From an uncultured Collinsella sp. (GTDB lineage: Bacteria; Actinomycetota; Coriobacteriia; Coriobacteriales; Coriobacteriaceae), in NCBI GenBank assembly GCA_937925715.1, contig CALAMG010000017.1:1-64000 (forward strand): a stretch of 64,000 nt of DNA. Reading direction: 5' to 3'. The notes under the pieces are model-generated. The model did not search any database and was not told the DNA's origin. It was given only the letters and a program-made list of their open reading frames with translations. The position numbers and the translations under genes are program-made. Below, piece after piece: positions 27,505 to 36,242 of this stretch (its first letter is position 1; every line of letters begins with the position of its first letter).

Positions 27505-28227
27505 ATGGGCTTCCTTGACGAGATTAAAAATAAGATGCACCTGGGCGGCCAACAGGGTTACGACCAGGGTTATGGCCAGGACGACGACTACGGCTACGAT
27601 GATGGCTATGACGATGGCTATCAGGGCAACGGCTACAGCGGTGCTTCGGGCGAGGGCTTCTACACCCAAGACGAGCCGAGCAACGGCCTGCTTGGTCAGA
27701 CGCGCCGTGGTGAAGCTGAGTCGGTTGCCGTGTATACACGCTCCGGGCAGCTGGTCGGCGATGACTCCCGCCATGCCACGACGTATAACCCGCCTTCGCG
27801 CTCGCAGGACAGTGTTGCGAGCGGTTATCGTCCTGGTGCCTATGACACGCCGTCGAGCTACGCCGAGAACACCCGCGCCCGTGCCGCCGCTGCGCCTGCG
27901 CCTGCACCGAGCGATGCCTCGGCCTATGCGAGCAATATCATCAACGCCACACCGCAGCTGCCGGCCTATGTCCTGCGCCCCGAGAGCTATGACGACGTGG
28001 AGACCGTGGTGCGCCGCGTTCGCACCAAGCAGCCTGTCGCGCTGATTTTTGTGGGCGTACGCACCGAAGTTGCCAAGCGCGTCTTGGACTTCTCTTACGG
28101 CTTTGCCTGCGGTCTGGGTGCCACGGTCAAGGAGGTGGGCGACCGCGTGTTCATGGTGCTGCCCGCCGGTTGCGAGGTCAAAGATTCCGATCTCAAGAAG
28201 CTTCGTGCCGACGGCTACCTTAAGTAA
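27505..28227 (+). CDS. sepF: Cell division protein SepF
   Basis: SepF tethers FtsZ to the membrane in organisms lacking FtsA. The product is 240 aa. The N-terminal amphipathic helix is MGFLDEIKNKMHLGG. A long flexible linker (about 16-140) follows; its first part is a Tyr/Asp/Gly-rich low-complexity run. The globular SepF domain (about 150-238) has VLRPESYDDVETVVRRV and FSYGFACGLGATVKEVGDRVFMVLP (the FtsZ-binding sheet is in its second part). ATG at 27505 is 60 nt after the yggS stop. yggT follows, as in other actinobacteria. Confidence 0.95.
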   Translation: MGFLDEIKNKMHLGGQQGYDQGYGQDDDYGYDDGYDDGYQGNGYSGASGEGFYTQDEPSNGLLGQTRRGEAESVAVYTRSGQLVGDDSRHATTYNPPSRSQDSVASGYRPGAYDTPSSYAENTRARAAAAPAPAPSDASAYASNIINATPQLPAYVLRPESYDDVETVVRRVRTKQPVALIFVGVRTEVAKRVLDFSYGFACGLGATVKEVGDRVFMVLPAGCEVKDSDLKKLRADGYLK

Positions 28228-28248
28228 AGACAAGACGAGGAGATTCCC

Positions 28249-28530
28249 ATCAACATCTACACTATCGTCCAGCTGGTCAATACGCTGTTCAACTTCTATT
28301 CCACGCTCATTGTCGTCTACTGCTTTATGACGTGGATTCCCATGAAGCAGGGTGGTTTGCTTCAGGATATTGCCGCGGTGCTTGATAGCGTGTGCGGTCC
28401 GTGGCTCAACCTGTTCCGTCGTTTCATCCCGCCGATGGGCGGTATCGATTTTTCGCCGGTCGTTGCGATTATTGCGTTGCAGTTGGTGCAGAGGCTGGTT
28501 CTGCAGCTTCTTATAGGTATACTCGTGTAG
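28249..28530 (+). CDS. yggT: YggT/YlmG family membrane protein, apparent ATC start
   Basis: The product would be 93 aa with two membrane segments (about residues 8-28 and 65-90) and the family pattern SWIP-like FMTWIPMKQGG plus NLFRRFIPPMGGIDFSPVVA. The frame is closed upstream by the sepF stop at 28225-28227, and there is no in-frame ATG, GTG or TTG before ATG at 28327, which would remove the first membrane helix. GAGGAG at 28237-28242 is ideally spaced for ATC at 28249, giving INIYTIVQLVN where homologues as I recall them begin MN.YTIVQLV. I therefore place the start at this ATC. The family is linked to membrane assembly and division. Confidence 0.8.
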   Translation: MNIYTIVQLVNTLFNFYSTLIVVYCFMTWIPMKQGGLLQDIAAVLDSVCGPWLNLFRRFIPPMGGIDFSPVVAIIALQLVQRLVLQLLIGILV

Positions 28531-28591
28531 AACTGACTTAGTAACTTACGTCGGGCGTGTAGCGCCGAGGCGATGAAAAAGGAGACTTGTT

Positions 28592-29266
28592 ATGGCTATT
28601 ACCCCTGCAGACATCCAGGCTCAGACTTTCTCTGAGGCCAAGCGTGGCTACGATCCTGCTGAGGTCGACGTCTTCTTGGAGACGCTGTCCTCCGAGGTTG
28701 ACGCTATGCTCGCTAAGATCGTCGACCTTAAGGGTCGTCTGACTGCTACCGAGCAGCAGCTTGCCGATGCGCAGGCTCAGCTTGCCCAGGCTCAGGATGC
28801 CACCGCCCAGGCCGTTCCTGCCGCCCCCGTGGCTGCTCCCGCCCCTGACTTCTCCGCTCAGGAGCGCCAGATTTCCGCTGCCCTGATCGCTGCCCAGCAG
28901 ACCGCTGAGACCATCGTCAACGATGCCAACGAGAACGCTGAGCGTATCCGCAACGAGGCTGACGCCAAGGCCCGCGAGGTTATCCGCCAGGCTCTGACCG
29001 AGAAGCAGGCCGAGCTCGAGGAGATCGATCGTCTCAAGGCTTCCCGTGAGGAGTTCAAGGCCGAGTACCTCAAGCTCATCCAGCACTTCATGGACGATGC
29101 CCAGAATTCCTTCCCGGCCGATCTGATGGCCTCCACGCCGGTCGGTTCTGCCGCTTCTCCTGCAGTGACTGTTCCCGCCGAGCCGCTGCCCGTCGCTGAC
29201 CCGGTTGTCCCCGTGGCCGACCCCTTCGCCCCGATCGACAACTTTGCTGCCGACGACCTGGACTAA
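28592..29266 (+). CDS. divIVA: DivIVA-domain protein
   Basis: The product is 224 aa. The DivIVA N-terminus (MAITPADIQAQTFSEAKRGY, then DPAEVDVFLE) binds curved membranes at poles and septa. Coiled-coil heptads run through about residues 30-70 and 95-170, separated by an Ala/Pro/Gln-rich linker. The C-terminus is Pro/Val/Ala-rich. In actinobacteria the protein (Wag31) directs polar growth; in this lineage its role is inferred from the family. The gene ends the division region and is followed by a strong terminator. Confidence 0.92.
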   Translation: MAITPADIQAQTFSEAKRGYDPAEVDVFLETLSSEVDAMLAKIVDLKGRLTATEQQLADAQAQLAQAQDATAQAVPAAPVAAPAPDFSAQERQISAALIAAQQTAETIVNDANENAERIRNEADAKAREVIRQALTEKQAELEEIDRLKASREEFKAEYLKLIQHFMDDAQNSFPADLMASTPVGSAASPAVTVPAEPLPVADPVVPVADPFAPIDNFAADDLD

Positions 29267-29292
29267 CATTCGGCCTACAATTTAGTGCCTAG

Positions 29293-29322
29293 AAAGGACC
29301 CGCAGCTTGCGGGTCCTTTTTT
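29293..29322 (+). terminator. Intrinsic terminator after divIVA
   Basis: AAAGGACCCGC and GCGGGTCCTTT arms are separated by AGCTT and followed by a T-run. Confidence 0.92.
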
Positions 29323-29345
29323 ATGACTGTGCAGGGGCGCGCAAC

Positions 29346-29385
29346 ATAAAAAACCGAGCCCTGCACATTGTGGCGCAGAACTCGG
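29346..29385 (-). terminator. Intrinsic terminator for the nitroreductase gene
   Basis: On the minus strand, stem arms CCGAG..CTGC and GCAG..CTCGG are followed by TTTTTTATGTT. It lies 49 nt beyond the nitroreductase stop. Confidence 0.85.
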
Positions 29386-29433
29386 CGAATGGGTGAGCGG
29401 TAAAAGGTAGGTTTTAGGGCATGTGCCAAAAAA

Positions 29434-29964
29434 CTACTTGAGGAGGAAGTTGGGGAGGGGAATGGTACGGGCCTCGCGATGCTCGGGGTCGGCGATGTGG
29501 TCGGCAGGATAGCCACAGACAAGCATGTGATAGGGATAAACGCCCTTGGGCAGATTGAACTGCTCCTGTGCCACCTCTGGCTTAAAATGGCATACCCAGC
29601 ACGTTCCCAGGCCCTGCTCGGTGGCCTCCATCATCATCTGATCGCACACTATGGACGTATCGATTTCACTGGAATTCATCTGGTCATACGGGCGCACCCA
29701 AGCGTCTTCGGTAACGCTACAAATAAGGAAGATGAGCGGAGCGCCAAAGATAGATCCATCACGAGCAAACCGAGGCTGACAAGCAGCAGCCTTCTCCAGA
29801 AGCTCAGGCGTATCCAACACCATCACACGGGTTGGATGATTATTACAAGCAGAAGGAGCAATACGCCCAGCCTCAACAATGGCATCCACCACAGCCTGCT
29901 CAACAGAACGGTCCTCAAACGAACGACAAGAATACCGGCCACGAGCCAGATCCAAATAACTCAC
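29434..29964 (-). CDS. Nitroreductase family protein
   Basis: The product is 176 aa, an FMN-dependent oxidoreductase of the small nitroreductase fold. N-terminal LARGRYSCRSFEDRSV and AGRIAPSACNNHPTRVMVL bind FMN phosphate, and GLGTCWVCHF is the second conserved segment. GTG at 29964 is chosen, with GGAGG 9 nt upstream; an in-frame TTG at 29985 lies before that site. The physiological substrate is unknown. It has its own terminator and appears monocistronic. Confidence 0.88.
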   Translation of the reverse strand: MSYLDLARGRYSCRSFEDRSVEQAVVDAIVEAGRIAPSACNNHPTRVMVLDTPELLEKAAACQPRFARDGSIFGAPLIFLICSVTEDAWVRPYDQMNSSEIDTSIVCDQMMMEATEQGLGTCWVCHFKPEVAQEQFNLPKGVYPYHMLVCGYPADHIADPEHREARTIPLPNFLLK

Positions 29965-30144
29965 AACCAAGACCTCCAAATTCAACGAATCAATCCAAAG
30001 TAAAACAAAGGGTACCCAAAGCCCCGTTCAGCAAAACGTTTAAGACGGTTCCAAAGTTCTCAATCGAGCCCAAAGGTCCTGCCAACAAAAGCCCCATCGC
30101 TTTCAAAGTATCAGCTAAAGTTCCCAATGGTGGTACGTAAGGGA

Positions 30145-30221
30145 GCGGGCCCGAGCACTAATACCTTTTGAACGACTCTGTTTGCAGCCGGAGTGAAAAA
30201 GGTATTAGTGGTCGGGCCCGC
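30145..30221. repeat. 77-bp palindrome (element D)
   Basis: The left arm starts GCGGGCCCGAGCACTAATAC; the right arm matches its complement over 25 bp with one mismatch. The 27-nt loop has no strong structure. It lies 24 nt beyond the stop of the DUF47 gene. On the minus strand nothing resembling a T-run follows the right side, so it is not a typical terminator. Confidence 0.85.
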
Positions 30222-30245
30222 GACCGGTGGGACACGTACCCCCAA

Positions 30246-30869
30246 TTAACTGTTCTTCATGACAATCGAATCCACGACATCGGCCACATTCTCACAGCAG
30301 TCAGCGCAGTACTCCAGGAAGGCGTACACGTCACGCCAAGCGATGACCTCGAGCGGATCCTTGCCGTTAACGTGCAGGTTGCGCATGGCGTTGATGTAGA
30401 GCTCGTCGGCCTCGGACTCGATGGTGTTGATCTGGATGACCAGTTCGCGCAGCGTTTTGGACTTGCGGTAGTTGGGCAGCTCGACCATCAGGTCCTTCAT
30501 GGCGCGGCAGGCATCGGTTACCTTGTGAGCGATGACGATGGCATCGGGGTGGATGCTCTGGATGTTGGTGAAGTAGACGCGCTGCACGACGCCTTCGATG
30601 CGGTCGAGTACGGTGTCGAGCGAGCAACTCATCAGGTCCAGATCCTCGCGCTCAAGCGGGGTGATAAAGGCGGTGAGCAGGGCGTCTTCGAGCTCATGGT
30701 GCTTCTTGTCTGCCGCATGCTCAATCGCATGCATCTTATCGAGCATGTCATGGATTTGCGTGGGGTCGAAGTTCTCAAAAATCTTGGTGAGCAGCTCGGC
30801 TGCCTGAACGGCGAGGTCAGCGCAGGCAACGTAGTTATCAAAGTAGAACGAATCGGGTTTCTTTGCCAT
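30246..30869 (-). CDS. DUF47 (PhoU-like) phosphate transport accessory protein
   Basis: The product is 207 aa, mostly helical, of the DUF47 family that accompanies PiT transporters and probably regulates them. Typical segments are FYFDNYVACADLAVQAAELL near the N-terminus, HAADKKHHELEDALLTAFITPLEREDL (first part carries the conserved His/Glu pattern), and CCENVADVVDSIVMKNS at the end. It lies 67 bp downstream of the pit gene on the same strand, so the pair is probably one operon. Confidence 0.9.
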   Translation of the reverse strand: MAKKPDSFYFDNYVACADLAVQAAELLTKIFENFDPTQIHDMLDKMHAIEHAADKKHHELEDALLTAFITPLEREDLDLMSCSLDTVLDRIEGVVQRVYFTNIQSIHPDAIVIAHKVTDACRAMKDLMVELPNYRKSKTLRELVIQINTIESEADELYINAMRNLHVNGKDPLEVIAWRDVYAFLEYCADCCENVADVVDSIVMKNS

Positions 30870-30936
30870 GGGTGGGTCCTTTCGAGGCGAAGACGGGTGG
30901 GCGAAGCATTGCAGTCCGGATGGACGCTCGGTTTGA

Positions 30937-31986
30937 CTAGATGAACATCATGAACAGCTTGGCCATGACAAAGCTGATGAGTCCGCAGGCGGGGAAGGTG
31001 AAGAACCAGGTGAACATCATGTCCTTGACGACGCCGAAGTTGATGGCCGAAAGGCGCTTGACGGCACCGACGCCCATGATGGCGCAGGTCTTGATGTGGG
31101 TGGAGGACACGGGGATGCCGGTAAGGGTGGCAAGCAGCAGGTTTGCGGCGCCCGCCAGGTCGGCGGAGAAGCCCTGGTACTTTTCGAGCTTGACCATGCT
31201 CTGGCCGACGGACTTGATGATGCGCTCGCCGCCCACGCTGGTGCCGATACCCATAGTGGCCGAGCACAGCAGCATAATCCAGATGGGGATGCCTGCATCG
31301 CCGACGCTCGTCTGGCCGCTGGCAAAGGCCACGCCTAAAAAGAGCACGCCGATGAACTTCTGTCCATCCTGCGCGCCGTGCATAAAGCTCATGGCCGCAG
31401 CGCTCGCGATCTGAGCGTATTTAAAGAAGACATTGGCACGTCGCCTGTTGGCGGCGGCGAAAAGAATCGAGACGAGCTTGCACAGGACCCAGCCCATGAC
31501 AAAGCCCAGGCCGATGGAGAGCGCCAGGCCGTAGATGACCTTCATCCACTCGTGGACGTTGACGCTGCTCGCGCCGCCGAGGGCGATAGCGGCACCGGTC
31601 AGGCCGGCGATAAGGCTGTGGCTTTGCGAGGTGGGGATACCAAAACGCGACGCTGTGGCGCCGTAGACGACGATGGAGAACAGCGCCGCGCAGAGGCACG
31701 CGAGCGCCATGGTGCTGTTTCCGCCAAAGTCGACGATATGCGAGATGGTATTGGCGACGCTCGCGTTAAAGTGCGTCATGATGAGCACACCGAGGAAGTT
31801 GAATGCGGCGCTCATGAGAATGGCGGCGCGGGCGGGCATGCAACGCGTAGTGACGCAGGTCGCGATGGCGTTGGGCGCGTCGGTCCATCCATTGACGAAG
31901 ATGGCGCCCAACGCGAGGATCACGGTGACGGCAAGGACTGGGTTCGACACAATTTGGCCGAGGAAGGTTGAGAACGTTACGTCCAT
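30937..31986 (-). CDS. pit: Inorganic phosphate transporter, PiT family
   Basis: The product is 349 aa with about ten membrane segments. PiT signatures are present in both halves: NGWTDAPNAIATCVTTRCM near residue 33 and the GIPVSSTHIKTCAIMGVG repeat near the C-terminus, with SQSHSLIAGLTGAAIALGG between. It imports metal-phosphate by proton symport with low affinity, complementing the high-affinity Pst system encoded 5 kb away. It is transcribed with the DUF47 gene. Confidence 0.94.
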   Translation of the reverse strand: MDVTFSTFLGQIVSNPVLAVTVILALGAIFVNGWTDAPNAIATCVTTRCMPARAAILMSAAFNFLGVLIMTHFNASVANTISHIVDFGGNSTMALACLCAALFSIVVYGATASRFGIPTSQSHSLIAGLTGAAIALGGASSVNVHEWMKVIYGLALSIGLGFVMGWVLCKLVSILFAAANRRRANVFFKYAQIASAAAMSFMHGAQDGQKFIGVLFLGVAFASGQTSVGDAGIPIWIMLLCSATMGIGTSVGGERIIKSVGQSMVKLEKYQGFSADLAGAANLLLATLTGIPVSSTHIKTCAIMGVGAVKRLSAINFGVVKDMMFTWFFTFPACGLISFVMAKLFMMFI

Positions 31987-32236
31987 ATATGGGCTTTCTC
32001 GAAGTTTGCAGACACGTTACAAAAACATGATAAATCGTATCACCTCCTGTGGGTTTCTTTACCGAGTTCTGATGGGAGAAGTGAACTTTTTGGCACTAAA
32101 ATTGAATATTAGCCCTGTTGACCGCGGGTGTTCTTTTTGCTAACACGCCATGCGGACACGTGCGATTACTACGACACTCCAAAACCACAGTCTGTTCGCT
32201 TTACAACATGCAAACATGCGTTCGATAATAGGAGGC

Positions 32237-32575
32237 ATGGAATATCGACAGACAGATGGCAAAACTCGGCGCGTGCACAAGCAGTATGTGGACGTCGTGG
32301 CTCGCATCCTCGCGGGCGGACAGGTCGTGCCGGTCACCGTCTGCTGGGTCGACGGTCGTTGCTTTACGATTGACGAGATTGTCTCGACCACTGGGTTTGG
32401 CCTGACGGTTCACGGCATCCGTACGGCAACCTATAAGGTGCGTTTTGGCGGGCACGCGACCGAGTTGTATCTGGAGGACCAGACGCGCGAACGACCAGAT
32501 GGTTCGCAGGCCCATCTGATGCGTTGGTGGGTGTGGGCATTCGACCGTACGCTCGAGGGCGAGCGCCGTGGGTAA
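32237..32575 (+). CDS. Small conserved protein of unknown function
   Basis: The product is about 112 aa. The core KQYVDVVARILAGGQVVPVT, then CWVDGRCFTIDEIV, and later ELYLED with WWVWAFD resemble a small uncharacterised family common in clostridia (pattern: V.V.A.F...G...P....W.DGR.F.ID.V), recalled from memory. It is probably cytoplasmic; there is no signal or membrane segment. The start is uncertain: ATG at 32237 has GGAGG only 1 nt upstream, unusually close, while an in-frame ATG at 32216 has no site. Confidence 0.65.
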   Translation: MEYRQTDGKTRRVHKQYVDVVARILAGGQVVPVTVCWVDGRCFTIDEIVSTTGFGLTVHGIRTATYKVRFGGHATELYLEDQTRERPDGSQAHLMRWWVWAFDRTLEGERRG

Positions 32576-32659
32576 GGACGTACGGCATTCGGGTACAATG
32601 ACAGGAATCTTGTCACCTGCTGCGCCGTCTTTCACGGCACTTTTTGAAAGGACGAACCT

Positions 32660-33355
32660 ATGAACGATATCCAGGGCTATCAGAACGGCCCCGTCGAGAG
32701 CGGCGCAAGCCGCGCCAAGGAGATGTCGCCGCGCGCGTACAACCTTGTCATGTCTGCCCTGATCTTTTTGGGCTTTTGCGCCATGGGCGTCGGTGCTTAC
32801 TTTACGAGCACCATGTCGTTTGCGCGCATGATGATGAGCGGCGCCGCTTTGCCGCTGGTCTTTGGCTCATTTATTTTGACCATCGTCGGCATGGTCATGA
32901 TGTCGGCCGCCGCCAGCAAGCAGTCCGTGGGCCTGTCCCTTGTGGGCTACGTAATCTTTGCGAGCACCTTTGGCCTGACCGCGTCGTTTGGCCTTGCCAA
33001 CTACGACCTGCCCACCATCAACACTGCCTTTATCGCCACGGCCGCCATCACCTTTGTCTTTGGCGCCTTGGGCGTGACGTTCCCCAAGTTTTTCCAGCGC
33101 GTATATGGCATCGGTTTTGGCATTCTGCTCGCTACTATTCTGGTTGAGATCGTGCTGATGTTCATGGGCGTCTCACAGACCATCACCGACCTGATCGTGA
33201 TCGTGGTGTTCGCCGGCTTTATTGGCTACGACACCTATGTTGCCACGACGGTGCCGCCTACGCTGCCCAACGCCGTGCTTATGGCCTCTAACCTGTTCGT
33301 GGATATTATCAACGTGTTCCTGCGCATTCTGAACATCCTCGGCCGTCGCGACTAG
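32660..33355 (+). CDS. Bax inhibitor-1 (BI-1/YccA) family membrane protein
   Basis: The product is 231 aa with a polar N-terminus of about 25 residues and seven predicted membrane segments. The late segment ITDLIVIVVFAGFIGYDTYV, with its conserved Asp, is typical of BI-1 proteins; bacterial members have been described as pH-sensitive calcium leak channels. GAAAGGA precedes the ATG. It stands alone between unrelated genes, so the context adds nothing about role. Confidence 0.88.
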   Translation: MNDIQGYQNGPVESGASRAKEMSPRAYNLVMSALIFLGFCAMGVGAYFTSTMSFARMMMSGAALPLVFGSFILTIVGMVMMSAAASKQSVGLSLVGYVIFASTFGLTASFGLANYDLPTINTAFIATAAITFVFGALGVTFPKFFQRVYGIGFGILLATILVEIVLMFMGVSQTITDLIVIVVFAGFIGYDTYVATTVPPTLPNAVLMASNLFVDIINVFLRILNILGRRD

Positions 33356-33493
33356 TGGCGAATTGCGGCGGTGCTTGCCGTGCGTGCAAATCGATGCGAA
33401 AGGCGGTCCTTCGGGGCCGTCTTTTTTGTACGCGGCGGGGTATCATGGATGGGAAAAGCCGATAGCGGCAGAGACCGAGAAAGGTGACCACTT

Positions 33494-34564
33494 ATGGCAG
33501 ACGTCGACAACAGGAACCGTAACCGCAGGTCCAACCGAGCGGGTCAGCCCAATCCCAAGCGCGAGGCCCGTGCCAAGGCCGCCGAGCGTCACGTGGCAAC
33601 TGTGTCCGAAGCGTGCGCCAAGGATATCGAGCGTTCGCTTGCCGGTGTTCGCGAGTTTGACGGTATGCCTGCCGGCTTTGTCTCGGCGATGAAGGCCAAG
33701 GTTCAGAGTGCTGTGGCCACCGAAGAACAGGTTGCCGAGCCCGTCGAGGAGCCTGCCGAGGAAATCGCCGAAGCTGAGTCCGCGCCTGCTGAGGAGCCCG
33801 CTCCGGTTCTGCCCGAGGTCACCGTGCTCGATGCCTCCACCACGCAGGCCATCTTGGACAACGGTCGTGGCTATGCGCAGCTCTGCGACATGGCCGTGCT
33901 CGCCTTTGCCTCGTTCACCAATCCGGGCGGTGGTTATATTCAGGGTTATCTGGGCCAGGAGGCCACGCTGTGCGCCGATTCGTATCTATACAACGTTCTC
34001 GATAAGCAGCGCAAATGGTACGGCGAGAACCGTCGCCGCAACATCAACTGCGAGCTTTACCGAAACCGTGCGCTGGTGGTGCCTGCGGTGCGCTTCGACC
34101 GCAACCACGTGCATGCATACGCCGACGTGATCGTGGCCGCCGCGCCCAACGTTAAGCGCGCCCGCCAGGAGTATCGCGTGAGCGACGATGCTCTGCTGGA
34201 TGCCCTGCGCGACCGCATTCGCTTTGTGCTTGCCATCTGCGACGAGCTGGGTCGCGAGAAGCTCGTGCTGGGCGCTTGGGGCTGCGACAACAACGGCTTT
34301 GACGCAGAGGCCGTGGCCGAGCTCTTCCGCAAGGAGCTCGCGTCGGGCGACTTTAAGGTCAAGCAAGTCTTCTTTGCCGTGCCTTCTACGCGCTGGGATG
34401 AGGATTTTGCCAAGTTCGAGCACGTGCTGGCAAACTTCCCCGAGCGCAACGAGGAGTCCTATGCCCAGGTTGCCGCTCGCGCTGCGGCAGCTCGCGCCGC
34501 CGAGCAGATCCAGGCTGCTACCGAGGATGATGAGGACGAGGACGACTGGCGCAAGTACCTGTAA
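33494..34564 (+). CDS. Microbial PARG-like (TIGR02452/DUF2263) macrodomain protein with QEA motif
   Basis: The product is 356 aa. An N-terminal region of about 115 residues (basic, then Glu/Ala/Pro-rich) precedes a domain of the poly(ADP-ribose) glycohydrolase type. The glycine loop FTNPGGGYIQGYLG (Gly145-147) is followed by Gln155-Glu156-Ala157, where hydrolytic members have Gln-Glu-Glu with the second Glu catalytic. Later segments VPAVRFDRNHV and KLVLGAWGCDNNGFD fit the family. It may bind ADP-ribose without cleaving it, or act on another substrate. The frame is intact and the substitution lies in clean sequence. Confidence 0.85.
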   Translation: MADVDNRNRNRRSNRAGQPNPKREARAKAAERHVATVSEACAKDIERSLAGVREFDGMPAGFVSAMKAKVQSAVATEEQVAEPVEEPAEEIAEAESAPAEEPAPVLPEVTVLDASTTQAILDNGRGYAQLCDMAVLAFASFTNPGGGYIQGYLGQEATLCADSYLYNVLDKQRKWYGENRRRNINCELYRNRALVVPAVRFDRNHVHAYADVIVAAAPNVKRARQEYRVSDDALLDALRDRIRFVLAICDELGREKLVLGAWGCDNNGFDAEAVAELFRKELASGDFKVKQVFFAVPSTRWDEDFAKFEHVLANFPERNEESYAQVAARAAAARAAEQIQAATEDDEDEDDWRKYL

Positions 34565-34642
34565 TCGGTACGTGCTGACAGATGGGTCGAGCCGGCGGGA
34601 GAGGCTGCTTCCGTCGGTTTTTTACTGAGCGAGGGGCTTACG

Positions 34643-35302
34643 ATGAAAAACGTTCTATGCTTTGGCGACAGCAACACCTATGGTTACGATCCGGCGGGCA
34701 TGCGCGACGGCACCGTGGTGCGCTATGCGCAGGATGTGCGCTGGTGCGGCGTGGCCCAACGTGACTTAGGCGAGGGCTGGCATGTAATTGAAGAAGGCCT
34801 CAACGGCCGCACGACGGTACGCGACGACATGTGCCATCTGAACACCAATCTTAACGGCATCCGCGCACTGCCGATGCTGCTCGAGGCCCATAAGCCGCTG
34901 GATGCGATCGTTATTATGCTGGGAACCAACGATTGCAAGACGGTCTTTGGTGTGACGGCCTCCGATATTGCCCGTGGCACCATGGCACTGATTCGCGCGG
35001 TGCGTGCATTTCCCTGGACCAATGCTGCACCCTGCCCGCGTATTCTGCTGATGGCACCTATCAAGATCAAGCCGCAAATCGCCGATGTATATATGACCGA
35101 TTTTGACGAGCGTTCCGTCGAGGCCTCGGAGCATTTTGCTGAATACTATGCGCACGTAGCCGAGCAGTTTGGCTGCGACTTTTTGAATGCAGCGGAGTTT
35201 GCCGAGCCGGGCGATATCGACTATCTGCATATGATGCCCGAAAGCCATGAGAGCCTGGGTCACGCCGTGGCGGCCAAGCTCCAAGAGATGCTCGGAGAGT
35301 AG
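34643..35302 (+). CDS. SGNH/GDSL-type esterase
   Basis: The product is 219 aa with all four SGNH blocks: Ser10 in CFGDSNTYG, a Gly/Asn pair in EEGLNGRTTV, Asn in MLGTNDCK, and the Asp-x-x-His catalytic pair in DYLHMMPESHESLGHA. There is no signal peptide, so it is cytoplasmic. The arylesterase-like subgroup acts on small esters; the native substrate is unknown. A terminator shared with the convergent thiD gene follows. Confidence 0.9.
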   Translation: MKNVLCFGDSNTYGYDPAGMRDGTVVRYAQDVRWCGVAQRDLGEGWHVIEEGLNGRTTVRDDMCHLNTNLNGIRALPMLLEAHKPLDAIVIMLGTNDCKTVFGVTASDIARGTMALIRAVRAFPWTNAAPCPRILLMAPIKIKPQIADVYMTDFDERSVEASEHFAEYYAHVAEQFGCDFLNAAEFAEPGDIDYLHMMPESHESLGHAVAAKLQEMLGE

Positions 35303-35309
35303 CGCGACC

Positions 35310-35353
35310 CCAAGCCACCGCAAAGGGGACGGGCGCCTTTGCGGTGGCTTTGG
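35310..35353. terminator. Bidirectional terminator between esterase gene and thiD
   Basis: Arms CCAAGCCACCGCAAAGG and CCTTTGCGGTGGC(TTTGG) enclose GGACGGGCG. It lies between two convergent stops. The loop carries the GGGAC-G core found in other palindromes of the window. Confidence 0.75.
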
Positions 35354-35363
35354 ACTGCGAATC

Positions 35364-36194
35364 TTAATACTGCCACATGTGGTTGACGGGGCCGGAGCCT
35401 TTGCCCATGTCAAAGCCGGCGGCCAGAGCGCCGGTTAGGTAGGCCTTGCCGGCGTTGACGGCGTCGGCAAGATCCATGCCCTGAGCCAGCGCGCAGGCGA
35501 TGGCGGACGAGAGCGTGCATCCGGTGCCGTGCGTGTTGTCGGTCTCGATGCGCTTGTGGCGGAACCACGTGGTGAGTGGATCTCCCAGATGGTTGCCCTC
35601 GTCATCGAGTGGCGCGGGTTCGGCCAGTACATCGTTGGCCTCGTTGACAAGATGCCCACCCTTAACGAGGGATGCGCAACCAAAGCGGCGGGTGAGGAGC
35701 ATGGCAGCATTTTGCTGCGTGCGCTCGGAGTCGACCTCATAGTCGAGCAGTGCCATGGCCTCGGGAATATTGGGCGTGATAACCGTCGCTAGCGGGAACA
35801 GGCGGCGGGTGAGCGCCTCGGCGGCATCTTCGGCAATCAGCCGCGCGCCCGAGGTGGCGACCATGACGGGGTCGACGACCACGTTCGTTGCGTTCCAGGC
35901 GCTCAAGCGGTCGGCGATGACTTCGATAATCTCGACAGAAGAAACCATGCCGATCTTGACGGCGCTGGGGCGGATATCGTCAAAAACGGCGTCAATTTGC
36001 GCGGCTACGATATCTGGCGAGATATCCTGCACGGCGGTAACGCCCAGGGTGTTTTGCGCTGTGATGGCGGTGATGGCCGTCTCGGCATACAGGCGGTGCG
36101 CCGTGATGGTCTTGATGTCGGCCTGAATGCCGGCGCCACCGCTGGAATCGGATCCCGCGATGGACAGGACGGCAGGTACCTTACTACGATCCAT
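35364..36194 (-). CDS. thiD: Hydroxymethylpyrimidine/phosphomethylpyrimidine kinase
   Basis: ThiD phosphorylates HMP twice to give HMP-diphosphate for thiamin synthesis. The product is 276 aa of the ribokinase fold. The N-terminus SIAGSDSSGGAGIQADIKT binds substrate, NVVVDPVMVATSGA is in the middle, and the anion hole DNTHGTGCTLSSAIACAL contains the catalytic Asp region near residue 220. It lies 182 bp downstream of thiC with a hairpin in between. RBS AAGGGAG precedes the ATG. Confidence 0.95.
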   Translation of the reverse strand: MDRSKVPAVLSIAGSDSSGGAGIQADIKTITAHRLYAETAITAITAQNTLGVTAVQDISPDIVAAQIDAVFDDIRPSAVKIGMVSSVEIIEVIADRLSAWNATNVVVDPVMVATSGARLIAEDAAEALTRRLFPLATVITPNIPEAMALLDYEVDSERTQQNAAMLLTRRFGCASLVKGGHLVNEANDVLAEPAPLDDEGNHLGDPLTTWFRHKRIETDNTHGTGCTLSSAIACALAQGMDLADAVNAGKAYLTGALAAGFDMGKGSGPVNHMWQY

Positions 36195-36242
36195 GTTCGC
36201 TCCCTTGTTCGGTCGGAATCAAATGGGTCTTTAAGCCAGCAT

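Noticed and set aside
29832..30140. 102-aa Gln/Pro-rich plus-strand frame overlapping the nitroreductase start
   Set aside because: It lies antisense to a well-supported gene, has no good start site, and is low complexity.
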